The position numbers and the translations under genes are program-made. DNA of 64,000 bases from Aurifilum marmelostoma (Eukaryota; Ascomycota; Sordariomycetes; Diaporthales; Cryphonectriaceae), in assembly GCA_027559495.1 (NCBI GenBank), contig JAMXSV010000006.1, positions 1,364,001-1,428,000 on the forward strand. Reading direction: 5' to 3'. This document shows positions 36,804 through 48,602 of the stretch, piece after piece (the stretch's first letter is position 1; each line of letters starts with the position of its first letter). Under the pieces are notes generated by a model. The model searched no databases, was not told the origin of the DNA, and saw only the letters and a program-made list of their open reading frames with translations.

Positions 36804-39800
36804 CGATCGGAAATTCCCAACGGAGAGGATATCTTCTCGATCGAGGGCAGAGCCCTCCCTGCCATCCCCTCCCCCCCCAGGCGGGCGTATTTTGGGCGGT
36901 ATAGCCATGATCATTGTTGGCGCCGAGCGCTGAACGGAGCCGTGAGGAGGAACAGTGGCTGGGTAATGGATAATTGCCATGAACATCGACAAAATTGGCC
37001 TGACAAAAAGATTTACCACGGAGCAGACGTTGAGCGTCGCCAATTCAGAGTGGCAGACGTGGCGCTGGAGGAACAGCAGGGACTGTCCACGACACAGGAA
37101 AGAAATACCCTCCTCACACAAGTAGCAGCCTGGCCAGCGTAGAAAGCTGCACAGCTGCAGGTCAGCTGGTGGCTCGTTGAGGTTCCCTGTCGTTCTGAGG
37201 TCGGGAGAATTGAGTTGTTTATTTCTTTCTTTTTCCCTTTTCTTTCTAGACCAGATCCTGTTGGTGTGTTGAACCTGGCGGCGATCATGAGACTCGCTTG
37301 CATTGCGGGATGCGCCTTCCTTCCTCATAGATGCAACGGTATATTACGTAATCTTAGACCTGCTGTCGAAGTTCTGAGCAAAGTACCACGTACTGCGGAA
37401 TACTGCCCCCGTGGCTGGACTCTGCCGCCCTAAATGCGCTGACATGTCTCATCCTTTCGAGTTCTTCCAGTGCCATGCAGCTATGGTATCAGTGTATGTA
37501 GGGTATCATTCAACTGGTTCAGTCCTGAAAGACGTGGTCGCAGATCTGAGACGAGGTCGGCGGCTGTCGGGTCGCCAGAGGCACTGTACTGTCCTATACA
37601 GTACTTGACCGCAGGGGGTGCTCCCCTTATCGCCGCACTACGGATAAGAGCCCTAGGAGTGAGAAGCAGGTGCTACCTGTGAGGTGAGCTTTCCACCTCA
37701 ACATTTGCTCTCAACCACCAGGTCATGCAGTATCCAAAGGCACAGCAGAGGCCGTTGCGCACATCTGCTCCACCACTTCAACCACACCAGTCCTCGGGAG
37801 TGGCAGACCTCTCGGGAACATGGCATCGTCTTCTTGTGCCTGTTTAGTCAGAACCACGCAACACCGTGTACCAATGTATCCTGACCTGGCAGCCTGCGAT
37901 GCCACGCCTCTGCTTGTTGTCGCAGATGACCCGCCCGAGTCAGATACCGTCTCCCTACCTTGGGCGCTTTGGGCCTCAGAGCATTCGATCTTGCAGTTGT
38001 CACGTCAGAAAGTCGGTGGGACATGGTGAAAATGACAGGATGCGACGCCACCCACCATGACATGCGGAGACTGTTGACTTATGTTGAAACCAGCCACCCA
38101 AACTCTCTCTCAACACATCACCACACAGTCAACAAGTCAGTCAACCAACAGAGCACGGGAGACAGGAGACCCCCTCTCCCTGAAGAGGAAGGGGAGAGAC
38201 TGTCGCGCCAACGCAGCCGCTGAGGGAGGCATAGCCACGCACTGCAGACTTGACACCTTGCGGTCTCAAGCTCAGGCCACCGCCGCCAGGCTCACACCGC
38301 TGGCCATCCGAGGTCGTGTTCAATTTCTTATGCAAACCTACACACGTGCTCCACGTTAGAAAGACGACGGCGTCCCCATTTCCCTGTTCTTCGATCGCCG
38401 CCAAGCCCGTCGTCCCAGATCTGCTAGGTATGGTCCTCCCTCGGGCCCATGACCCTGGCCCTGGGACGCCCGAGATCCGTCCCTCTCAGCCTAGGAGAGA
38501 GAGGAGGGATGCGCTGTCCACCCGAGGCCTTCAGCGCGGGCTACCGTGCTGCGCATTCACGAACCACCTCAATACACGCTTCCATCGCAGGGTCCCTGCA
38601 CGCCCTCGTCAGCACGGCCATGCCGGCTGGGCGCTGGATAGGACTCGTGTTGTGCGCACGTATCATGGGGACATCTCTTGAATAGTGCACACAAAGTAGC
38701 CTGCTCGAGGGCCCAGGGCCTCTCCGGTCCTCGACAACGCATCTCCTAGTGACGTTGTTGTGGCATCACCAGGAGCCACTCAAGGGCCCTCCTGTGCGTG
38801 TTTAGCCATTGTTGACGTTGGACCTCTCTGCAGCATGTCGTCCAGCTGTCTGCGCAGCTGCCTGCGCATGTTGTCCCGGTGTAGCTGGAGGTGGCCGGAA
38901 TTGGGGGGGGGGTTGGTGGCGGCAGTCGTGTCAAAACCCGAGAGCTCGATCAATGTGTGTGGGCTTTTGTGTCGTATGGGTGACATCTTCTGGGCGTCCG
39001 TCAACTCAGCGTGGCCAGCGCTAGCTCGAGTGGCAGGTGTCTCTGTTGGCGCGCAGGACGGCCTCGCGTGTTCCAAAAACAGAGTGCCAGCGCACGCCTC
39101 ATTTTTCTTCTTCTTTCTTCCTTGCTCCTTGCTTCCCGGGCCCCTAGGTTCAGCCCAGCCCGTCATCCCAAGTGTCAAGGTAGTTCAAGGCCTTCTGCTG
39201 GGCAGTTCGCAACAGTCAGGCCTTGCCACTTGTAGCATAGCAGCATACCTGGATGCTGGGATGACGAGGGCGTTTCAAGAAAACCTCATCTTGGGATTTG
39301 TATCTACCCAACCCATGTCGGCATTCCGCTGTCCTCCACCCTCGACGGCTCCCCCCCCCCCCCCTGTTCATGGTGTTGGTCGAACAGGTCTCTACCAGCC
39401 AGTGGAGGATGGCGGCAGCCGTGCAGGACTATGTCATGCATCAACATTTGGCTTGCATGTAACCGGCGTCAAGGGCAAGGATAGCTTGTAGTCTTGTCTT
39501 TTCTGGACCCCACGTCTAGTGACTTTTCCGCCAGCACGGCTCACCGTCCTGGACAGTGACGCTGGTTCTTCTGCTTCTGCATTGATTATTCCCAGATCTT
39601 CCGTACGTATAAATGGACAACTGACCCATCCTGAATCTGCACTAAGACAGCCCCTTGCTGCCCGACGGCCACCACCACCAAAGACCCTGTCTGCAGGGTT
39701 CGACTCAGTCCTTCCTGTCTCCTGCCTCAGTTTTATATAAATTTCCTTTTTCGGTCGCGCCCGGCCCTTTTTACCAATGACTCGTCCTGTGTCTCCCATC

Positions 39801-39882
39801 TTTACAATATAACCTTCCAGTACGACTCAGAACGACAGCAAGCTTCAATCTCGATACCAGTCCTCACAAGCCCAAAAAGAAG
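36804..39882. other. Intergenic region (3.1 kb)
   Basis: No gene recognised. Open frames here are low-complexity or lack codon bias. The right end carries the promoter of the GH18 gene with two TATA-like elements (near 39609 and 39734). Confidence 0.5.
39734..39741 (+). promoter_or_regulatory. TATA box of GH18 gene
   Basis: TATATAAA 142-149 bases upstream of the ATG at 39883, followed by a short leader. TATA-containing promoters in fungi are typical of regulated rather than housekeeping genes. Confidence 0.5.
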
Positions 39883-41255
39883 ATGAATTCCTCACCCACG
39901 TCGTCCTCGTCCTCGCGCACGTCGCGCAAAGCGGCCAGTCTTTCTCACGTCTACTACGCCAACGCCGTCTATTTTCCCAATCACAACATCTACAATGGAG
40001 ACACGCCTGGTTCCATGAATTACAACTGCATAAGCACTGTCTACTACTGCTTTGCGAACGTCGCAACGGACGGGGCCGTCTTTGTGAGTCGTGGAATCCC
40101 CCCGGTAGCCTTCGACCTGCTGCTAGTCAGCTACTAACCATTGATCATACCATACATAGCTCAGCGATGAATATGCTGATGCTCGAGTACCCTGTGACGG
40201 TGTATCAGGTGGCCTCGGGTCCTTGATGCACCTCAAACAGAAGCATCCTCACCTGCAGGTCATCCTGTCCGTTGGGGGTGGCCAGTCGACCCAGATCTTT
40301 CCCACGGTGGCTGCCAATGCAGTGCTGCGCGACAACTTTGCGAGGTCTTGTCGGGGTCTGGTCGAAGCTTCTGGACTAGATGGCATAGACAGTATGACAC
40401 GTCTTCTTCATCTGCTTGTCTTTCTTTTTTTTTTTTTTTCTCCTTTTTTTCTAAGGCTAACACTTTTTTTTCTTTTTTTCTTTCTCCTTCTTTCCAGTCG
40501 TATGGAGATGTCCTCAGGATGCCGTCCAAGGCGCCAACTTCCTGGCACTCTTGGCAGCGGTTCGTGCGTACCTGCCCGTGGAGCATTACCTCGTCACGGC
40601 GGCACTGCCAGCCGTACGGTCCGTCCTTGGCACCATCGACCTCCGCCGGGCCGCAGAGTATATTGACCTGCTCAACCTCATGGCCTACGATCTGTACGGG
40701 CCGTGGAAGGCCAAGTCAGGTCACCATGCACAGCTGTACCCGGCCTCGGGCGAGAAAGACGAGAGCTGCACCGGCTCTTACGCCGTATCCTACCTGCTCT
40801 CCCAGGGCTTCCCGGCCAAGAAGATCCTCTTTGGAATCCCCGTGTTCGGCCGTCACTTCCCGGGCGTTTCGGGCCCAGGCCACAGGTTCGGCAGGCCGAG
40901 CGGCGACGGGACTGTGGACTACTCCCAGCTGCCGCGCAAGGGCACCAAGGAGATTGTGGACAGGAGGGCCTGTGCAGCCTTCTGTGTGGGCGGCGACAGC
41001 AACGGCGGCGGGTTCATCACGTACGATAACCCGGAGACGGTCAAGACCAAGGCAGCCTTTGTGAAGCAGAAAGGACTGGGGGTGAGTCATTCCTCGTGTC
41101 TACGTCCTAACAAAACAAGTCAGAGGGCCCCCCTGTCAGAGACTGACTAGCGATGCGTGCACCAGGGACTATTCTACTGGACAGGGCCAGCTGATGCGAA
41201 GGACAACAAGCGCAGTCTGGTCGCTGCCGGATTCAAGGCGCTGCACAGCTCCTGA
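39883..41255 (+). CDS. GH18 chitinase-like protein lacking catalytic residues
   Basis: Four exons: 39883-40083, 40160-40391, 40498-41081 and 41166-41255 (368 aa). GH18 barrel features are clear: VYYANAVYFPNHNIY (beta-1), HLQVILSVGGG (SxGG motif), GLDGID (beta-4), LLNLMAYDLYGPW (the MxYD motif) and GLGGLFYWTGPAD (terminal W). The active-site motif, normally DxxDxDxE, reads D141-G-I-D144-I-V146-W-R148. The third Asp is Val and the catalytic acid Glu is Arg. The motif spans the exon 2/3 junction, but no alternative acceptor restores it. There is no signal peptide, so the protein is probably cytosolic. It may bind chitin oligomers without cleaving them. The fold is supported; the function is inference. 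Confidence 0.85.
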
Positions 41256-42143
41256 TTATGACTACGATATGACGATTACGGACAAAGGAAATGCACACGA
41301 AGCAAGAAACTGGTTTTGCGGGTCGGAGTTTTTCGGATTAGGACAGCATGGGCAACTGGGCTATGAGGAAATGGTTGGATTCACCCTCACAACAACGAGG
41401 AACAGAAAAGTTAAGAATTACGGAGCGTCTATCTTGTCAACCATATTGGTACGGAAGACGCCAAAAAATCTACAGAACAGCACAGAAATCTACTACAGGT
41501 TGGGCATGGACATGGAAACCAGAACAGAATTAGAGGACAAAAAGATACCCCCCACAGTAGCGACAAAGATACCCCCTCCTCTTACCCCTTCCCCTAATAC
41601 CACAAAGAAAACAAAGAACTTTCTCGAGTGACAACTAGGACCTGATTGTACCAAGTAGAGATCGGCGAGAATGTCAAATGTGAGCAGTCACAATCAGGAT
41701 GCGTACCAGGTTGTGTGACGGTCTGATTTTCACTCTCCTTGCCCTTTCGAGTTCCCTTTCCATACCTGTTCCCCATAGTCAGGCCTGACGTGTCCGCCCC
41801 GGCTCGTCATTTCTTGACGCCACCGCGGATGCTCGTCAGGGTTTCACGACTTCACTGTCCTACAAACAGTTTGTTGATGTCCAAGCCAGCTCGGTGAGCC
41901 ACCCGCCCGCGGCTTGGCACACCGGGCCCTTGCCCCACGCCGTCCTACACTTTACATTGTACTGCTGAGCCTGACTTGCATGCATCTCGGCCTTGTGAGC
42001 CTCGCTTGGCGGAAATGGCTCCACAACCTTGTCTCCTCACGTGCAGCCCGACAACCTTCGAAACAGCGCGATGCTACACCGGAAGAGGAGAGGGAGGAGG
42101 TGAGGAGCATGACATGTGGTCCGACCCGATGAGAAAGTTGTAC

Positions 42144-42178
<35 letters not shown>

Positions 42179-43834
42179 GCGCGCGCGATGAGGGGACGGG
42201 AGGAAAACTTTTTTTTTTTTCCCCTTTTCCCCTTCCTTCTTTGCCCTTCTTCCTCGCTGTTTCTGCGTCGTGCTTGTGCATATGCAGTCGTGTGGCGTGC
42301 ATGTGTGATATCCGCTGCGCGATGATGACATTCGCGAGGGAACAACCTGAACGAGCGGGGCAGCAGCGGTAACTAGCAGCACATCCTCCACCCCTCAATC
42401 CGCAACCCCACGATGCTGCAGGTGGGCTGCAACTAGTTGTGTCGTCCATAGGGAAGGGAAGCCCCCGGGGGGGGGGGCGCAATTGTGCTGTCACCCGGGG
42501 AGGTAGGAAGCCCAGGAGATTTTTTCTTTTCTTTCTTCTTCTTCTTTCTTTCTCTGCGTTTCAGCCGCACGCGGTACGGCACAGACCCCCTCCTCGTCTC
42601 TGGCAGGCGGGATGAAACGAGGTGTCTTGGCCTGAGTGGGCAAAACCGGGCGAGTAGTGCACCCATATCCAGCCAGCCTGCCTGCATATGCGAGGGGCGC
42701 AACATTACGGGGCAAAAATGACCCTCGCCCTCTTTCCTGCCTCGCCCTCCTGCACCTGATGTTGCTGCAGGATGAGATGGACTGACCTTGAGTGCTCACC
42801 TGGCCCACGCAGCCCCGATTGGGTTGCTTTTTGCTCCCCCCTCTTCTTCTCTATTTTCCTGTGAGTCATGCTGTATCGCCAACCATGCTGCCGTCGGCTC
42901 TTGAGCGTGTGTGTGCCTTGCATGTTGGGCATCGATGTCCTAATAGACCTGAAACAGATGGCACGCTGCGATGCAGCTGCATGGCGTACAAGTGGCACAC
43001 TGCGCAACATTTTTCGTTCAAATTTGCCCTTGTCTTTCCTTTTTTTTCTTTTTTTCTTTTCCCCTCCCTAAACAACCTTCTTGACTTGTTGTCGTTGGGC
43101 ACGAGTTTCACCTCTAGAGCTGCACGTCAGAATATGGTGGTGACAGGGTGGGCTCGGCTCTAGCCGATGTCTGGGTGACATCAGTGACGACATTGTCGAG
43201 ACGTTTGAAATTTTCCTACCCAAAGGTGTGGTGGGATCGTCTTAGAATGTCTTGACATTGATTGGGCTTCCGTTTTTATTTTGTACATTTCCGAAGAGAT
43301 CAATTGACTTGTGTCTGACTGGCAGAGGCAGAGGAGGAGGAGGGGTTGGGGGTTGAACATTGCCATAGTGGTCTAGGAACTACTTATACTACTGACTTTG
43401 GGGGGTCGGCTCAGGCGCTTGCCGGCTTGTCAGCAGGGGAACTGGCCCCCAACACAAGTGGTACCAACACCTATTGATACTGACGACTTTCAACCCGAGT
43501 AGACTTGCGGTAGTTCATGCCGGCCTCAGGTTCTGCTGTCAAAATTGTAATTGTGGTATCTGGACAAATCATGGCTATTCAGGTCAGCTTGGATCAGGGT
43601 ATTGACAGAGAAGATGTAGGTAGTAAGTTCAGTAGGAATCAGGGTTGCTTTCAGGGGACTTAGGGCACCTGGGGCAACCCCTGTTCTTTGCTTGCCCCTG
43701 TGTCTCTAGGCCAAGCTCACACTGGGTAGCCAGAGCTGAGACCCTGGAGCTGTCACGGAGAGCTGAGGCTGTCTCACATGCAACGTCGCCAGACTCGGGA
43801 GGCTTCTCTAGGAACCACCATCAAGTCAACAACC
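41256..43834. other. Intergenic region (2.6 kb)
   Basis: No gene recognised. It contains the GH18 3' region, an alternating AC/GC tract (42145-42187), several T-rich and C-rich runs, and the vps53 upstream region. Confidence 0.5.
42145..42187. repeat. (AC)16(GC)n alternating purine-pyrimidine tract
   Basis: An uninterrupted 43-base alternating tract, AC repeats passing directly into GC repeats, followed after ~20 bases by a run of T then C. Such sequence has high Z-DNA-forming potential; that property is known for the motif, not shown here. Confidence 0.9.
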
Positions 43835-46556
43835 ATGAATATCGTGGTGGAGGGGAACAACCTCCTCGACCCATCATCACTCGATGCTGGTATGTATCTT
43901 TATCCCAGGACGAAGCATTTCCCCCTGAGAACAGGTGAGCAAGACAGGCAGCGTCCACTAACACAGATCCCTGGTGCGGCAGTCGACTACGATCCCATAG
44001 ACCACCTCAACGCCCTCTTCTCCCATCCCTCCGCTGCCGTCACCTCCATAGCCCGCGTCTCCTCCACCCTGCAGACGCACAAAGATGAGCTCACGACCTC
44101 CATCACCACCAGCGAGGCCTCGCAGGCCTGGCGGCCCGACTCGTCCCTCGAGCGCATGCAGACGGCCCAGGCGGAGCTCGCCTCGCTCTTCCAGCGCATC
44201 GAGGGGGTGCGCACCCGCGCCCAGCAGACGGAGCGGGATATCACCACCATGACGGCCGAGATCAAGCGCCTCGACGGCACCAAGCGCAACCTGACCCTGA
44301 GCATGACGGCCCTCAAGCGCCTGCAGATGCTGACCACGGCCTACGAGCAGCTGCGCGGGCTGGCCAGGACCCGCCAGTACCGCGAGTGTGCCGGCCTGCT
44401 GCTCGCCGTGCTGCAGCTCATGAAACACTTCAACAGCTACCGGAGCATCGAGCAGATCGCCGTGCTGAGCAGGAACGTCGCCGACCTGCAGAGGGAGCTG
44501 CTCGAGCAGGTCTGCGAGGACTTCGAGATGGCCTTTGCCAAGGGCGAGATCGCTGCCCGCCGCGGCACCCTGGTCGAGGCCTGCCTGGTCGCCGATGCCC
44601 TGGGCGACACCGCCAAGAGCAGGCTGATCACGTGGTATGTCAACACCGAGCTGAGGGAGTACCGCCAGGTGTTCAGGGGCAACGACGAGGCGGGCAACCT
44701 CGACAACATCGGCAGGCGCTATGCTTGGTTCAAGCGGATGCTCAAGACGCACGAGGATGAACATGCCGTCATCTTCCCGCCCCACTGGCGCGTCAACGAG
44801 ATGCTGGCCATGTCCTTCTGCGACGGCACGAGGGAGGACTTCAAGGGCATCCTCGAGAAGAGCATGAGGCGGGCCGACGGCAACAAGATCGACGTCAACC
44901 TGCTGCTCAGCTGCCTGCAGGAGACGATGGACTTCGAGCAGGGGCTCGAGAAGCGCTTCGGGAGCGAGCTGCCGCGCGCGAGTATCGACACGCTCAGCTC
45001 CTCGGACGACCGGACGCAGAACTTCCACGGGTCTATCTCGGTGGCATTTGAGCCATACCTGAGCCTGTGGGTTGAGTCGCAGGACAAGACCCTGGCGGCC
45101 ATGATCCCAAGGTACAAGAACGGGCCCCTGATACCGGAGGACGAGGAGTTCTCGACCAGTGCCGTCATACCGTCGGCCATTGAGCTGTTTCAGTTCTACA
45201 AGATCACGCTTTCTCAGTGCGCCAAGCTGTCGACCGGAGAGCGGCTGCACGACCTGGCCAAGATCCTGGCCAAATACCTCGAGGAGTACGCTCAGCAGGT
45301 CCTGCTAGGCTTCCTCCAGCGGGGAGGCCCTCAGGGACCACCACTCAAGGACACCGTCTTGGTTCTCAACACGGCGGACTTTTGGCACACAAACACCGTC
45401 CAGCTGGAGGACAACATCAAGAAGCGCATCGACCCGGAGCTTGCGGCCAAGATCGACCTGTCGTCGCAGGCGGACACCTTCCTGGGCGTCGCCAGCGCCT
45501 CTGTACAGGCGCTGGTGCAGAAAGTCGAGGCGGACTGCGAGGGAGCCTGGCGTGAGATGAAGAACACGAACTGGCGGGACATGGAGAGCGTGGGCGACAC
45601 CAGCTCGTACGTCGGCGAGCTCCTGAAGCACATCAACAGCCAGGCCGAGGAGATCCTGTCGCTCGTCGTCAAGCAGCAATACGCAAGGGCCTTCTGCGAC
45701 AAGCTGGTGGACCGTCTGGCGGCGGCCTACATCACCAACATCGTGCTGTGCCGTCCTATCTCTGAAGGTGGTGCTGAGCAGGTACGTTCCTCTCCCTCTG
45801 TCCTTTGGAACACTCATTGTGCAGCTGATGGCTAATTTTTTCTTATTTTTTTTTTTTTACCCTTGTGTACAGATGCTCCTCGACAAGTACACGCTCGTCA
45901 AGGATTTTGAAAAGCTCATTACATTCCACAACTCATCGTCGGCTTCCCAACCTCCAGCGTCTTATGTCAAGCGCGTCAACCAGAGCATGACGCGCATCGA
46001 CCCGCTGCTCAAGACCCTGCAGGTCAGGCCCTCGCCCCCCGAGGGTCTTGTGCAGGCCTACCTGATCCACATTGGGGACCGCTCCGACAGCAACTTCAAG
46101 AAGATCCTCGAGCTCAAGGGGGTCCGCAAGCAGGAACACGCCCACCTGCTAGAGCTGTTCGCGATCCACCGTGACGGCGCCGGTGCGGACAAGCAGCTGG
46201 TCGACAGCTCGCCCCTGCTCACGCCTCTCCTGATGACCTCGGCGTCTGCCCTCGGCAGCGCGGGTCTTCCGGTCATGAACCTGCCCGGCGGCCCTGGGGC
46301 GGCTGGTCTGCAGGGCCGGTTCGATGCGGCGTCACTGGGCGAGAAGCTGCTCAGCGCCGCGCGAGATGCGTCTGACCGTCTGGGCACTCCCACCACGGGA
46401 GGTCCCGCGGGCGCACCAGGTGAGAAGGTCACGATAAATGAGAATCTGAAGAACATTGGCAAGTTCTTCAGGAGGGATATTGGTGTGCGGTTTGGCAAGA
46501 GAGACATCACCCCGACCGGTGGTGGTGGTGGTGGTGACGACTCTCAGCGGGGATAA
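43835..46556 (+). CDS. vps53: Vps53, GARP tethering complex subunit
   Basis: Subunit of the Golgi-associated retrograde protein complex, which tethers endosome-derived vesicles at the trans-Golgi. Three exons: 43835-43889, 43983-45781 and 45873-46556 (845 aa, normal for the family). Exon 1 encodes 18 residues and joins as LDAVDYDPIDHLNALFSHPS, the conserved Vps53 N-terminal block. A long helical region follows (TERDITTMTAEIKRLDGTKRNL is coiled-coil-like), then RRYAWFKRMLKTHEDEH and the C-terminal EQMLLDKYTLVKDFEKLI, restored by the last splice. The C-terminal tail is Gly/Pro-rich with FRRDIGVRFGKRDI. Intron 2 contains a T13 tract. C6 and G5 runs in exon 3 are in frame. Confidence 0.93.
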
Positions 46557-48602
46557 TCAACGCCTCTTGTGCTGCGGCCGTCAGCATAGTAATCTTGACA
46601 AAGCAGTCTCGTCTCCCTCTCCGGATCACAGTAATATTCAATATATAAAAGGCAATTGCTTGTTGAATCAGCAAGTGGTCAGAACATTATCGAACATGCA
46701 TGCACTGTATCTCTCTGGTGGGTATTCTCGGGATACGCTGTGTCCTGACAACCTTATTTCCTCCACCAGAACATAAAAGAAGGACATTCGAGAGAGAGAA
46801 CCCATCGAGCCTCCAGGTCTGATCCGACACATTTCTTGTATCGAGCCGAGGCTCACCTGTTTCTCCTTGAAATTTCTTTCGAGCACAGGCTTCAGGAGCA
46901 GAAAGGAGGAGCAAGCAGCAGGGGTGGGCTGCAGTGGTTACCGGGGATCTCCTCAGGCCTAGCTAGCACTAAAACACTTTTCGCCCTCTTTGAACCAACA
47001 ACGGCGAATCCCGCCATTCCGTCTGCTGGAGGTGGCAATCCCGCCTCCATAAGCCTGGCCAGATATGAACATGAGATGACACAAACGCCCTGTTCTCGAC
47101 TGGTGATCGACAAAACGGTGGCAGAAGGGAGGAAACATTCTACCAACGACAGGGGAAACGCAGTCAGCATCCGATCGCAAAGGGGCGCCGAGGGTGTGCA
47201 GGTCAGTCTCATCGGCGTCAGGGCCCAGGACCCACTCGTTTGTCTCCGGTATAACATGCCATTGGCCAAGTAAGCGACGATGGCTGCCAGGCGCAGTAGC
47301 TTATTTACGGCATGGTGTCGTGAGGCTGACCTCGACACGTCTCCCTTGTGTCTTTTCTTTTCTTTCGCCCCGAGAGAGGGGAAGGGGGAGGGGGCCAAAA
47401 GGGATTGTGAGATGATGATGAGATGATCACTGCGCTCGCTCACTCTCTCACTCACACTCTCTCTGTCTGTCTGTCTGTCTCTTTATATCGTTTGCTCACA
47501 TGCTCGAGCATCTGTCCGCTGTACGTCAGTGACGTCCATTCGCCCTGTCCCGGGGGGCTCCTCTGTGGTGCGGCAGAAACAGTGCCCACTATTACAGGAT
47601 TCAGTGGGTGGTCTCACCACCAACGGCGCACGATCTTGACACAACGAGAAAGAGAGACAGGAAAAACTTGGTCATCGCCCTCCGCCTGAAGATCACCGCA
47701 TTCCTCAGCCCGTGCCATCTCGAGACTCACTGCGGAAAAGGGTCTAGAGCCTCAACCCAAACAAGGATTGGGACTTGCCCCAAGTCCCAATGAGCCTGCA
47801 ATCCCATGCAGTATCCGCCCGGCCGCCACGCTGCGCCGCTGACAAGATTATGCAGACATATCCGCGATGGATCGATATTAAAATCCTTCCAGCAGCTGCC
47901 TTGCACCACCAACCTCCCTTGCTTGGCCTGCAGAGCCGTGGAGTACAACGCCTGAAGCAGGACTTCTCAAGATTCCTTTCTTTGTTCTGGAAAGAAGGCC
48001 TTGCCTGGAACTTTCTGTGGTCTGCAGCCCTCGGTCTGAGAAGCTTCGCCCTGCACAAGGTGGGAGAGAGGGCCACAGACACCTACACACAGAGAGAGAG
48101 GCTAGAGAGCTCTTTATGTCCTCTGGCGGAATATTACTGTGGCGTCAGTACCTGCGTTAAAACTCTGGATGGGATTTTGATGTTGGGGCGGAACTTTATT
48201 TTTCTCGTCTCTCAGGAGAAGCTGCACCGTACTGCCCAGCACTACACGCTCTCTGACACATACACACACCACCACCCTCTGCAACGTCACGTCAGCCGTC
48301 ATTACCTGACCTTGCTCTTTGCCAGCTGCAATTCAAGGACATCTGATTGCCACTCGGCTGGGTGCCTTTCCGGCTCTGTCTGCTTACGTTGGGCGAACTT
48401 CACCTCCCTTTTCTGTCTCCTTTTCTCCCATACCCCTCCCACTTCTGTCAACCTTACACTTCAAACCCAACGCCGGTCTGCTGCACACTGCCACCGCACA
48501 AGCAACACATTCGAGAGGGGGGGCATCAATGGTGGATAACAGCCTCGGCCGAACACGTCGCCGCGCAGACGAGGTGAGAAGACATCTTTACCCCCCACAA
48601 AG
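46557..48602. other. Intergenic region (2.0 kb)
   Basis: No gene recognised. Short TCTG repeats occur near 47464-47480. The last ~250 bases are C/T-rich and probably hold the promoter and leader of the next gene. Confidence 0.5.

Noticed and set aside
38760..39491. 243-codon open frame
   Set aside because: Ser/Cys/Leu-rich with a poly-Phe tract from a T-rich repeat; no codon bias and no motif.
39690..39715. GGTTCGACTC resembling a tRNA B box
   Set aside because: No T-stem pairing, no A box at the right distance and no acceptor stem.
43958..45250. 430-codon minus-strand frame over vps53
   Set aside because: Composition (Leu/Gly/His/Val) is the mirror of GC3-rich vps53 codons; the sense strand carries the conserved protein.
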